Shown piece after piece: positions 1 to 7,299 of a stretch of DNA of 38,151 nucleotides. Origin of the DNA: Phycisphaeraceae bacterium (GTDB lineage: Bacteria; Planctomycetota; Phycisphaerae; Phycisphaerales; Phycisphaeraceae). The DNA lies in assembly GCA_028280965.1 (NCBI GenBank), contig JANQKT010000121.1, positions 1-38,151 on the forward strand, given 5' to 3'. Every line of letters begins with the position of its first letter. Position 1 is the stretch's first letter. The position numbers and the translations under genes were made by a program. The notes beneath the pieces are model-generated. The model worked only from the letters and a program-made list of their open reading frames with translations. It made no database searches and was not told the DNA's origin.

Positions 1-79
1 CGTTTAGCGGGTGAAGCGAAGCGTCCCGCGACCGTGATCAAACACGTACAACGGGACGCTTCGCGTCACCCGCTAAACG
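1..79. repeat. REPIN-like inverted repeat, family 1
   Basis: Two arms of about 28 bases (1-30 and 52-79) are near-perfect reverse complements. The outer ends read CGTTTAGCGGGT and the inner ends carry GCGTCCCG, with about 21 unrelated bases between them. Related elements lie at 13254-13334 (degenerate), 31104-31184 and 33637-33667 (a single arm). This is the arrangement expected of a REP doublet mobilised by a RAYT transposase. It sits directly upstream of the ABC transporter genes. Confidence 0.75.
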
Positions 80-153
80 GTTTGTTGAGTCTGTTGCAAC
101 CCAACCCCGCCCAGGTGCGTATCATTCTGTAGCCTGGCCCCGGTGCGTGCGTG

Positions 154-1080
154 ATGATTCAGACGGTTGACATGCGGGTCGATTATGACGGCTTCACCGC
201 CGTGGATGACCTGTCGCTGGATATCCCCGCCGGGCAGGTCTTCGGCCTCATCGGGCCCAACGGCGCGGGCAAGACTTCCACGATCCGCGTCCTCGCGACG
301 CTGCAGCAGCCGACCTACGGCGAGGTGCGCGTCGGCGGGATCGATGTGGGCGAATCGCCCGACGCCGTCCACGCCATCCTCGGCTACATGCCCGACCTGG
401 CCCCGGTCCACGACGACCTGAAGGTCTGGGAGATGCTGGACATGTTCGCCGCTTCGCACTTCCTGGGCCGTCGCGAACGCAGGCGGCGTGTCGATGAATG
501 CCTGGACATGGTCGGCATGACCGCCAAGCGCGACGTCAAGGGCAAGACCCTGTCGCGGGGGATGATGCAGCGCGTCGTGCTCGCCAAGACACTCGTACAC
601 GAGCCCGACGTCATGCTGCTGGACGAGCCGGCGAGCGGGGTCGACCCGGTCGCGCGGATCGAGTTCCGCCGGATCCTGCGCCGGCTTGCGGACGAGGGCA
701 AGACCGTGCTCGTCTCCTCGCACATCCTCACCGAGCTGGCGGACATGTGCGACGCGATCGGCATCATGCGCGAGGGCCGGCTGGTCGTCTCCGGCCGGAT
801 CGACGACCTCGTCCAGCGGATGCAGCCCAAACGCATTATCGAGATCGACTGCCCGGAGGGCGCGCCCGCCGCCGCATCGATGCTCGGAAGCAGGCCCGGG
901 GTGATCAGCGTGAATACCGAGGGCCAGACCGTCTTCGTCGAGTTCGAGGGCGACGCCAACGAGTTGTCCCGCCTGCTGGCCTACCTCGTCGCCGGCGGGG
1001 TCGGGGTCACGCGCTTCGTAGAGAAACGCTTCAACGTCGAAGACATCATGTTGAACCTCCACACGATGGAGGTCGCATGA
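154..1080 (+). CDS. ABC transporter ATP-binding protein
   Basis: This is the nucleotide-binding subunit of an ABC-2 type exporter, which hydrolyses ATP on the inner face of the cytoplasmic membrane to drive the permease encoded next. The Walker A motif GPNGAGKT lies at about residues 34-41. The signature appears as LSRGMMQRV, Walker B as VMLLDEP, and the switch histidine in SSH. About 100 residues after the ATPase core form a C-terminal domain common in ABC-2 ATPases. A GTG at 151 directly precedes the ATG chosen here; another ATG lies at 172, and no clear Shine-Dalgarno sequence decides between them. The stop codon overlaps the permease start (ATGA). The substrate cannot be read from the sequence. 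Confidence 0.93.
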   Translation: MIQTVDMRVDYDGFTAVDDLSLDIPAGQVFGLIGPNGAGKTSTIRVLATLQQPTYGEVRVGGIDVGESPDAVHAILGYMPDLAPVHDDLKVWEMLDMFAASHFLGRRERRRRVDECLDMVGMTAKRDVKGKTLSRGMMQRVVLAKTLVHEPDVMLLDEPASGVDPVARIEFRRILRRLADEGKTVLVSSHILTELADMCDAIGIMREGRLVVSGRIDDLVQRMQPKRIIEIDCPEGAPAAASMLGSRPGVISVNTEGQTVFVEFEGDANELSRLLAYLVAGGVGVTRFVEKRFNVEDIMLNLHTMEVA

Positions 1081-2813
1081 ACGCCTGGAAGCTCTGGGAA
1101 AACCCGCTCATCGTCCGCGGCATCCGCTCGCGGCTGCGCCCCCAGCAGGCGATCAGCTGGGGCCTGGTCACGATCGTAGCCTGCACCTTCCTTTACATCT
1201 TCGTCTCCAAGAGCGCGACCCAGCACACCAACACGACCCCCGCCGAGGCCTCGCGCGAGGCGATCGTCCCGCTGCTGGTCCTGCAGGGCGTCATCCTCAT
1301 GGTGATGGGCACCGGCGCGGTCGCCGGCGGGATGGCGCGTGAGCGCACATACCGCCTGCTCGACTACCAGCGGCTCACGCCGATGCGCCCTGGCGCGAAG
1401 ATCCTGGGCATGCTCATCGGCCTGCCCATCCGCGAGTACTGCCTGTTCGCGCTCACCCTGCCGTTTGTGTTCTACGCGGCCTGGGTCGGCGGCATGTCCT
1501 TCGTCGTGCTGCTCCAGTTCTATGTCGTTTTCATCAGCTCCGCGGTCGTCTACCACATGACCGGCCTGGTCGCCGGCATGATCGTCGACAAGCCCTGGCG
1601 CGCGGGCACCGTCTCGCAGGGCCTGATCTTCCTGCTGTACCTCGCCCTGCCCCAGATCTCCAACGCCGGCTTTACCTTCTTCGAGCACCTCACCGCCCGG
1701 CCGGTGTTCTACGGGCTGGTCATGGAGCACATCGTCCCCGAGAACACGCTCGAGGGCTTCGTCGCAGACATCCGTTACCAGCGTTTCGAGGCGGTCGATT
1801 TCTTCGGCATGAAGCTCATGCCCACGTACTTCTCGCTGGCCGTGCAGGCCTTCGCGCTCGTGTCGCTTTACGTGATCGTCTACCGCAAGTGGCTGGGCGA
1901 TTGGAAGCTGCCGTTCTCCAAGGGCTACGCCCTGCTGTTCTTCGCTGTCGCCCAGTTCTTCCTGGTCGGCTCGGTCCAGCCGTACCTGCGCAGCGACAGG
2001 CTGTTCGGCATGCTGACCGAGACGGCATCAGACGGATTGATTGGTCGGTCGCCGACGCTCGCGGTATTCATCGTCCTGTTCATCACCCAGGCGGTGTCCG
2101 GCGTCGTCGCCGCGTTGGTGCTACACCTGTGCACGCCGACCTGGCACCAGTCGGTGCTCGCGCTCCGCCGGGCGAACAAGCGCGGCAACGCACGCCTGTT
2201 GTGGACCGACGACTCGGCGAGCTCGCTGCCGGTCGCGATCGCGTGCGGGCTGATGAGCTGCCTGAGCTTTATCGCGGTGTATCAGAGCGCGGTCCAGGCC
2301 GAGCGGATCACGGTGAGCAACACGCCGGCCGAGGTCGCGACCATGCTGCTGCTCTTCGCCGCGGTCCTGATCGTCGTGCAGCAGGTCCGCGAGCAGTTCA
2401 CCGAGCGCGTGTTCGTGATGGCTTTGTTCGTGTTCTGGGTCGTGCCGTTCCTGTCGATGATTGTCCTGTGGGCGGGCTTCGGCAGGTCGGTCGCCGGGCT
2501 CTACGCCGCAGTGCCCTTCCCCGCCGCCGCGTTCTGGAGCGGCACCGCGATGCTGGTCAGCGACCTGCAAGGCACGCAAGACCGCGAGATGGTGCCGGTG
2601 GAAATGGTTTCGCACACACAAACGATCGTCTGGCTGACCGTGATGCTCTACAGCGGCGCAGCGTTGTCGCTGCTGCTCGCCGCCCGCCGACGCTGGCAGC
2701 GGATCCACAACGCAGCAAAGCCCGGGCAGCAAACAGCAGAGACCCTTGAAACCGCACCCGACGCCGAACCGATCGCCACCCCGGTGCCAGCGTATGCGCG
2801 TTCCGGCGAATAA
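1077..2813 (+). CDS. ABC-2 type transporter permease
   Basis: A 578-residue polytopic membrane protein with roughly twelve hydrophobic segments. The first follows a short cytoplasmic N-terminus (MNAWKLWENPLIVRGIRSRL); the last is followed by a charged, proline-containing tail. The start ATG overlaps the stop of the ATPase gene in ATGA, so the two are translationally coupled and should form one exporter. At 578 residues it is about twice the size of simple ABC-2 permeases, so it may be a fused double permease half. The family assignment rests on hydrophobicity, gene order and general character rather than on a diagnostic motif. An inverted repeat follows its stop. Confidence 0.88.
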   Translation: MNAWKLWENPLIVRGIRSRLRPQQAISWGLVTIVACTFLYIFVSKSATQHTNTTPAEASREAIVPLLVLQGVILMVMGTGAVAGGMARERTYRLLDYQRLTPMRPGAKILGMLIGLPIREYCLFALTLPFVFYAAWVGGMSFVVLLQFYVVFISSAVVYHMTGLVAGMIVDKPWRAGTVSQGLIFLLYLALPQISNAGFTFFEHLTARPVFYGLVMEHIVPENTLEGFVADIRYQRFEAVDFFGMKLMPTYFSLAVQAFALVSLYVIVYRKWLGDWKLPFSKGYALLFFAVAQFFLVGSVQPYLRSDRLFGMLTETASDGLIGRSPTLAVFIVLFITQAVSGVVAALVLHLCTPTWHQSVLALRRANKRGNARLLWTDDSASSLPVAIACGLMSCLSFIAVYQSAVQAERITVSNTPAEVATMLLLFAAVLIVVQQVREQFTERVFVMALFVFWVVPFLSMIVLWAGFGRSVAGLYAAVPFPAAAFWSGTAMLVSDLQGTQDREMVPVEMVSHTQTIVWLTVMLYSGAALSLLLAARRRWQRIHNAAKPGQQTAETLETAPDAEPIATPVPAYARSGE

Positions 2814-2827
2814 TACTTACCGCCATC

Positions 2828-2920
2828 GCTCCGGGCGGGGGCGAGGAGCAGGCGGTTACAAATCACTACAACGGGTTTGCCCAGGCTCGTTGATCCCGGC
2901 TCCTGGCTCCCGCCCGGAGC
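2828..2920. repeat. REPIN-like inverted repeat, family 5
   Basis: An imperfect inverted pair. GCTCCGGGCGGG begins the left arm (2828-2849) and CCCGCCCGGAGC ends the right arm (2898-2920), with about 48 bases between. It fills the gap between the ABC permease and the convergent ubiA-like gene, where it might also serve as a transcription terminator structure, although no T-run follows. No second copy was found in the window. Confidence 0.6.
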
Positions 2921-2939
2921 TATAAACACAAGGTAATCG

Positions 2940-3848
2940 CTACGCCGCAATCAACACATCCGCGACGCCCGCGACACCGAGCAGGATACTGATCACGCCG
3001 TTGACCGTGAAGAAGGCCATGCTGAGCCGGCCGGTCTTGCCGCCAAAGACCAGCGCGTGCTCAACGATCAGCAGCAGGCAGGCCACGATGGCGGCGATTG
3101 CAAACAGCACACCGAGTTGATCTGAAACAAGAGCGGTGGTAACGAGTGCCGTCGCCGACACCAGGTGCAGGCCCCGGCTGATCCACAACGCCCGCCCGAC
3201 GCCCAGCCGCGACGGGATCGAGTGCAGGCCGAACTCGCGATCGACCTCGGTGTCCTGCAGGGCGTAAAGGATGTCGAAGCCGGCGACCCAGCACAGCACC
3301 ATCAGTGCCAGCAGCCAGACGACGGGCGCGCCCAGGTATCCCGGCTCGATTGCGCTCGCGGCGGCGACCGGGCTGATCGCTAACGCGAATCCGAGCACGG
3401 CGTGGCAGAGCCAGGTGAAGCGCTTGGTGAAGCTGTACCCGCCGAGCACGGCGAGCACCGCCGGTCCGAGCAGCAGCGGCCAGCGGTTGTCAAAGAACAG
3501 CCAGAACCCCGCGGTCGTCAGAACGAAGCCAAGCGCGCAGGCGATGACGACGCCGAGCATGGTGGATTTCTTCACCCGCCCGCTGGGCACAGCCCGCCCC
3601 TCGGTCCGTGCGTTGCGTGCATCGATCCCCGCGTCGGCCCAGCGGTTGAGCGCCATCGCGAACGTCCGCGCGAGCACCATGCACAGCAGGATCAGCGCGA
3701 ACTCGCCCGCGGTCGGCGTCCGCCCGGACCAGCCCGCCGCAAGGAACGTGGCCAGGAGTGCGAACGGCAGCGCAAAGACCGTGTGGCTGAGCTTGATGTC
3801 GCGGGCGACGGCGACGAGCTGGGTTGGCAAAGACGGGGCGGAACTCAT
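2940..3848 (-). CDS. ubiA: UbiA-family prenyltransferase (4-hydroxybenzoate polyprenyltransferase type)
   Basis: An integral membrane enzyme that joins a polyprenyl diphosphate to an aromatic acid in quinone synthesis. The first Asp-rich motif is N68-x3-D72-x3-D76, within NRWADAGIDARNARTEGR. The second is in DILYALQDTEVDREFGLHS, near residue 195. About eight hydrophobic segments surround these motifs, and 302 residues is normal for the family. The downstream gene on the same strand is ubiX-like, a pairing seen in both the ubiquinone pathway and the futalosine menaquinone pathway, where the homologue is called MqnP. Anaerobic or microaerobic planctomycetes commonly use menaquinone, so MqnP is a real alternative. 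The start has no Shine-Dalgarno sequence; a TAAACT box lies exactly 6 bases upstream of ATG. Confidence 0.92.
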   Translation of the reverse strand: MSSAPSLPTQLVAVARDIKLSHTVFALPFALLATFLAAGWSGRTPTAGEFALILLCMVLARTFAMALNRWADAGIDARNARTEGRAVPSGRVKKSTMLGVVIACALGFVLTTAGFWLFFDNRWPLLLGPAVLAVLGGYSFTKRFTWLCHAVLGFALAISPVAAASAIEPGYLGAPVVWLLALMVLCWVAGFDILYALQDTEVDREFGLHSIPSRLGVGRALWISRGLHLVSATALVTTALVSDQLGVLFAIAAIVACLLLIVEHALVFGGKTGRLSMAFFTVNGVISILLGVAGVADVLIAA

Positions 3849-3854
3849 CTGCGG

Positions 3855-3860
3855 AGTTTA
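3855..3860 (-). promoter_or_regulatory. -10 box of a probable leaderless promoter, ubiA-like gene
   Basis: On the minus strand the sequence reads TAAACT-CCGCAG-ATG. A -10-like hexamer six bases before the start codon would put transcription initiation at or next to the ATG. There is no Shine-Dalgarno sequence and no convincing -35. The same arrangement precedes 5369-6031 and ptsI. Confidence 0.5.
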
Positions 3861-3937
3861 ACTGCGATCCGGGCTCGACCCCATGGCGTGCCGCAAAACC
3901 GGCATGCCGCGGGCTTGAAAGAAAAGAGGAATCGGTT

Positions 3938-3963
3938 CCCTACTCCCTACTCCCTACTCCCTT
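3938..3963. repeat. CCCTACT short tandem repeat
   Basis: Three perfect copies of CCCTACT (3938-3958) followed by CCCTT. The array lies at the 3' end of the ubiX-like gene. It encodes that protein's last residues (KGVGSRE) and its stop codon, so a change in copy number would alter the C-terminus. The unit is 7 bases, so each gain or loss shifts the frame. Confidence 0.85.
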
Positions 3964-4590
3964 CCTCAGCACCTTCTCGCTCCACCTGATCTTCAGATCG
4001 TGCTCGACGCCAACCAGGTCCAGCACCCGCCCGACAACGAAATCAACCAGGTCCTCGATCGAGGAGGGAAGCATGTAAAAGCCCGGCTGCGCGGGGCAGA
4101 CGATGGCGCCCGCCTCGGTAACAGCCTGCATGTTCTTGATATCAATCAAAGAAAGCGGCATCTCGCGGTGGACGAGCACAAGCTTCCGCCGTTCCTTAAG
4201 CGTCACGTGCGCCGCGCGGTGGACGAGGTTCTGCCCCATGCCCGACGCGATCGCGCCCAGCGAGTTGGACGAGCACGGCACGATGATCATCCCGTCGTGC
4301 CTGAACGAGCCGGACGCGATCGTCGCACCGACATCACGGAAGCTGTGCAGAATCAGGTTGTCCGGCTTGTCGCTCTCTTCGGGCAGGCCCGCGAGCGTCG
4401 CCAGGCCCGCCGGCGACAGGCCCTCGAGCCCGAGCTCGTCATGCAGCAGCCGCTGGCCCAGCGGCGAGACGACCAGATGCGTCTCGATGCCCGCATCGAC
4501 CACCAGCTGGATCAGGCGGTGCGCGTACACCGCCCCGCTCGCGCCGGTGATGGCGACGACCAGGCGGCGGGGTTGTGCATCGGTGGGCAT
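3940..4590 (-). CDS. ubiX: UbiX-family flavin prenyltransferase
   Basis: Makes prenylated FMN, the cofactor of UbiD-type decarboxylases, from reduced FMN and dimethylallyl phosphate. The flavin-binding ITGASGAVYAHRL motif lies near residues 14-26. VPCSSNSLGAIASGMGQNLV and the following KLVLVHREMPLSLIDIKNM segment match the family's second half. PGFYMLPSSIEDLVDFVVGR is the expected C-terminal helix region. At 216 residues it is slightly longer than usual (about 190-210); the last seven residues come from a CCCTACT tandem repeat. A GGAG Shine-Dalgarno sequence precedes the ATG. It follows the ubiA-like gene's partner logic although that gene lies downstream. No ubiD is visible in the window. 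Confidence 0.94.
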   Translation of the reverse strand: MPTDAQPRRLVVAITGASGAVYAHRLIQLVVDAGIETHLVVSPLGQRLLHDELGLEGLSPAGLATLAGLPEESDKPDNLILHSFRDVGATIASGSFRHDGMIIVPCSSNSLGAIASGMGQNLVHRAAHVTLKERRKLVLVHREMPLSLIDIKNMQAVTEAGAIVCPAQPGFYMLPSSIEDLVDFVVGRVLDLVGVEHDLKIRWSEKVLRKGVGSRE

Positions 4591-4612
4591 GGCTTTGCTC
4601 CGTATACGCGTA

Positions 4613-4618
4613 AGTATA
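4613..4618 (-). promoter_or_regulatory. Candidate -10 box for the ubiX-like gene
   Basis: The minus strand reads TATACT about 22 bases upstream of the ubiX ATG, with the GGAG Shine-Dalgarno sequence between. This would allow the gene its own promoter, just past the end of the 4629-5372 gene. No good -35 is seen. The surrounding ATACGC...GCGTAT inverted repeat could instead be a weak terminator of the upstream gene. Confidence 0.35.
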
Positions 4619-4628
4619 GGCGTATCAC

Positions 4629-5372
4629 CTATTCATTCGCCTGCTTCGGCCGTACGGTTTCACGCTCGACGACCAGCGCATCCTCGCGGACCTCAAGCCC
4701 GACCAGCCGGCCGTCACGGCCGCGGTCGATCGGCAGCTCGATCGGCCCGGTCGGCGTGCCCTGCATCAGGTGCACCATCCGCTCGCTGTTGGATCGGCGG
4801 GCGATCTGGTCGATCGCGACCTCGGTCGGCATCGGCAGCCGACCGGCGGTCGCACCCGCGAGCCGGCTCGTCACCGTGCCATCCTCGCCCACATCGATCT
4901 CAAAGACCAGCGCGACGACCTGCTGGATGTCCCCGCTCTGCAGGTCGCAGGTAATCCTCAGCAGCCCCCCGCCGGCCGAGTCCACCATCGCCGCCTGCAC
5001 CGCGCTGGGCAGCCTGACGCCGACCTCCGCGAGCAGATCGATCCCCTCCGCCGCGAGCCAGACGTTGAAGTCGTCGTAGGGGATCTCGATGGTTCGGCGG
5101 TGGCCGTACAGGTCCGCAGCGGTCGTCGGCACCTCCGGCCCCGCGTCGCTCCACTCGGTCGCCAGGCGGTTGCGCAGGTTGTGGCTGATGACCTTCTTCT
5201 CGTCCTCCGAAAGCGCGGCGATGCGTTCCTGCTGCTCGGTCCAGTACGCCGGCGTGCCGACCATGCGTGACATGACCAACGCAACACCGAGCAACACGAC
5301 AAGGATCACCACGAACACGATCCCGAGCACGCGCACACCGCGCCTGCGTTGCGCATCGTGATCCGCACTCAT
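4629..5372 (-). CDS. Membrane-anchored protein of unknown function
   Basis: 247 residues; family not recognised. A short Arg-rich N-terminus is followed by one strongly hydrophobic segment (about residues 14-34), after which the protein is soluble, so it is probably anchored by a single helix with the bulk outside the cytoplasm. The exported part has alternating hydrophobic and charged stretches that look like beta structure (for example RRTIEIPYDDFNVWLAAEGI and LLRITCDLQSGDIQQVVALV). There are no catalytic motifs. The start at 5372 was chosen because it gives an ATGA overlap with the stop of the upstream gene and a proper hydrophobic anchor; the frame stays open further upstream but only inside that gene. 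The two genes are therefore probably co-translated. Confidence 0.8.
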   Translation of the reverse strand: MSADHDAQRRRGVRVLGIVFVVILVVLLGVALVMSRMVGTPAYWTEQQERIAALSEDEKKVISHNLRNRLATEWSDAGPEVPTTAADLYGHRRTIEIPYDDFNVWLAAEGIDLLAEVGVRLPSAVQAAMVDSAGGGLLRITCDLQSGDIQQVVALVFEIDVGEDGTVTSRLAGATAGRLPMPTEVAIDQIARRSNSERMVHLMQGTPTGPIELPIDRGRDGRLVGLEVREDALVVERETVRPKQANE

Positions 5373-6031
5373 CGGCCGGCCCCGTGCAGCACCTTCGCGG
5401 CGTCGGCGAGGCGCTGGTGCAGGATCTCGTGATCGCCGACCGCGGCGAGCGCACCGGCGAGCGCATCGAAGTACTCGACCGTGCCCGGCGGCTCCACGAT
5501 CGACGCAAGCGCCGCGTTCCCGAGCGCCTCGCTCGCCTGCATGAACCAGTGCGCAGGCGTCGGCGGCGCGGCCTGCTGCGCGTTGATCGTCTGGCCGACC
5601 CACTCACGCTTGGGCGCGGGCACCACCGCGGTCACACGCGGGCCACGGAACGTCGTGATCTGCCAGGCCTCGCTGCCGGCGTCGTTGTCGGCATACAGGA
5701 CTTCGACCGGCAGCGCCCCGGCACGCATCGTTAAGTCAAAAGATGCCGCACGCTCCGCGGTGACCGGCCGAATAAAAACAACACAGCCATGGCTGCGGTC
5801 CTCCGCATCATCCCGGTCCTGCCCCAGCGTGATCCACCCGTCGATCGCGGTCTGCCGGCGTTGCCGACGCGCCTCCTGCAACGGCAGCAAGACCCGCCGA
5901 ACCGCGACCCAGTCTTCCGCCTCTCTCGCCTGGGCCAGCGCTCCCAGGCACAGGGCCTCACATCTGGCGTAGTCCATCTCGGCCAGGGCCTGGCTGGCGG
6001 TCTGCATCTGATCGTCAAGCGTGGCAGGCAT
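5369..6031 (-). CDS. Protein of unknown function with helical, TPR-like N-terminus
   Basis: 220 residues; not assigned to a known family. The first 65 residues (alternating Ala, Leu, Glu and Arg, including QALAEMDYARCEALCLGALA and DWVAVRRVLLPLQEARR) look like two or three TPR-type helical hairpins. The middle contains a beta-rich stretch with GCVVFIRPV and PVEVLYADND. The C-terminus is again helical, Ala-rich. No signal peptide or membrane segment is seen, so the protein is probably cytoplasmic. It shares a 4-base ATGA overlap with the membrane-anchored protein gene downstream, so the two are likely functional partners. A TAAACT box stands 6 bases before the ATG and there is no Shine-Dalgarno sequence. 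Confidence 0.8.
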   Translation of the reverse strand: MPATLDDQMQTASQALAEMDYARCEALCLGALAQAREAEDWVAVRRVLLPLQEARRQRRQTAIDGWITLGQDRDDAEDRSHGCVVFIRPVTAERAASFDLTMRAGALPVEVLYADNDAGSEAWQITTFRGPRVTAVVPAPKREWVGQTINAQQAAPPTPAHWFMQASEALGNAALASIVEPPGTVEYFDALAGALAAVGDHEILHQRLADAAKVLHGAGR

Positions 6032-6037
6032 CGCAAC

Positions 6038-6043
6038 AGTTTA
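6038..6043 (-). promoter_or_regulatory. -10 box of a probable leaderless promoter, gene 5369-6031
   Basis: The minus strand reads GCTAAACT-GTTGCG-ATG, so the hexamer TAAACT is exactly 6 bases from the start codon, as for the ubiA-like gene and ptsI. The region where a -35 would lie falls inside the family 4 inverted repeat (6051-6131). Confidence 0.5.
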
Positions 6044-6050
6044 GCTTGAG

Positions 6051-6131
6051 ACAGCCGCGACGCGACGCGTCGCAGGCCCGACGAAGATGCATGCCCCATC
6101 ACCCTCCTGCGACGCGTCGCGTCGCGGCTGT
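6051..6131. repeat. REPIN-like inverted repeat, family 4
   Basis: Two 26-base arms (6051-6076 and 6106-6131) are perfect reverse complements separated by 29 bases. Each arm also contains the smaller palindrome GCGACGCGTCGC. It occupies the gap between the AEC transporter stop and the start of the unknown-function operon, and overlaps the expected promoter region of the latter. No second copy was seen in the window. Confidence 0.8.
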
Positions 6132-6144
6132 AAAGACGAGAAAC

Positions 6145-7194
6145 TCACAGCATCGGTGCCACGATCAGGATCACCGGTAAAACGACCAGGCAGAACACCG
6201 CGGTATTGACCACCCACACACTCCCGGCCATGCGCGCGTCCAAATGGAACAGGTTCGCGACGATCACGCTCTGGATCGCCGCCGGCATGAACGCGATCAG
6301 GACAAACGTCTGCTCGAGCATGGCCGGCGGCGGGGTCAGGCCGACCCGTTTCGCGATCAAAAGCAGACCGATCGTCAGCGCCGGTGTGGCGATGAACTTG
6401 ACCCCGGCCAGCACCGCGTGTGATTTGAGGTGCAGGCGGAGCTGGTCCACGTGCAGCCGCATGCCGACGCCGAAGTACGCCGTCGCCGAGCCGATGAAGA
6501 TGAAGGCCTTGAGGATGTGCCAGTCATCAATGAGTTGCGGGCGTGGGGCTCTCAGATAAGCAAGCGTGATCCCGGCGGCGGCCGAGTAGAACAACATCGC
6601 CTTCCAGTCAACGAAGCTCTTAAAAATAATCCGCCCGATCGAGTCGTCATCCTTGCGGTGCTCGCCGAAGTGCTGGACCATCGGGAACAGGAAGACGACG
6701 ACGGCCATGGACATCGTCATCACGATGAGCATGCCGTACGCGAGCGCATCGCCCGACAACTCCTCCACCTGCTTAGCCGAGAGCATGCCCTCGGGCCCGA
6801 CCTGCTGGCGAAGCAGATCGCCGACGGGCAGGACCGCGTAGGCCAGGAACGCCCCGAGGGCGAAGCCGCTGTTGCGCAGGCCCGCGCCCAGCGCGAGCAC
6901 GCCGACCTGGTCCCGCCGCAGCCCGATCGCCTTGGCCAGCGGGATAATCAGGAACGCGGGGATAACCACCAGCAGCGGCTCGATCGCGAGCACCCAGAGG
7001 TTCGCCGGCACGGGATCCAGGTTCCACAATGCGAGGAACCCCGCGATACTCCACAGCACGACAATCGTGAACCAGTGGATCTTGCGGCTAAAGTCCTCGC
7101 GCAGCCAGCCGCGCTCGCGGGCGAGGTAGCCGCCGACGATCGACAGCGCGCTCACGGCCATGAGCGCAAAAAATTCGAGGGTGCGGGGGTCCAT
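6145..7194 (-). CDS. AEC-family (auxin efflux carrier type) transporter
   Basis: A 349-residue, highly hydrophobic protein with about ten membrane-spanning segments in two blocks of five separated by a charged stretch (about residues 170-190, around EHRKDDDSIGRI). This is the layout of the AEC/BART superfamily. Supporting stretches are AGLRNSGFALGAFLAYAVLP in the first half, and KFIATPALTIGLLLIAKRVG plus AFMPAAIQSVIVANLFHLD in the second. Family members export small organic acids or act as malate or malonate permeases; the substrate here is unknown. The gene stands alone between two REPIN elements. The ATG is preceded by TAAGCG at 6 bases, a near-miss to the leaderless pattern of other genes here. 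Confidence 0.85.
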   Translation of the reverse strand: MDPRTLEFFALMAVSALSIVGGYLARERGWLREDFSRKIHWFTIVVLWSIAGFLALWNLDPVPANLWVLAIEPLLVVIPAFLIIPLAKAIGLRRDQVGVLALGAGLRNSGFALGAFLAYAVLPVGDLLRQQVGPEGMLSAKQVEELSGDALAYGMLIVMTMSMAVVVFLFPMVQHFGEHRKDDDSIGRIIFKSFVDWKAMLFYSAAAGITLAYLRAPRPQLIDDWHILKAFIFIGSATAYFGVGMRLHVDQLRLHLKSHAVLAGVKFIATPALTIGLLLIAKRVGLTPPPAMLEQTFVLIAFMPAAIQSVIVANLFHLDARMAGSVWVVNTAVFCLVVLPVILIVAPML

Positions 7195-7216
7195 GCGATT
7201 CGCTTAAACCGTATCC

Positions 7217-7286
7217 GGGAGGGCGAGGCTCCTGCCGAGCCGCGAGTTTTCTGTGATTGGTGGCTCGGCAGGAGCCTCGCCCTCCC
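7217..7286. repeat. REPIN-like inverted repeat, family 3
   Basis: Perfect 25-base arms at 7217-7241 and 7262-7286 (outer ends GGGAGGGCGAGG, inner ends CTGCCGAGCC) with a 20-base T-rich centre. It lies between the end of lysC and the start of the AEC transporter gene, both on the minus strand. Only one copy is present in the window. Confidence 0.85.
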
Positions 7287-7299
7287 ATCCAAACACAAG

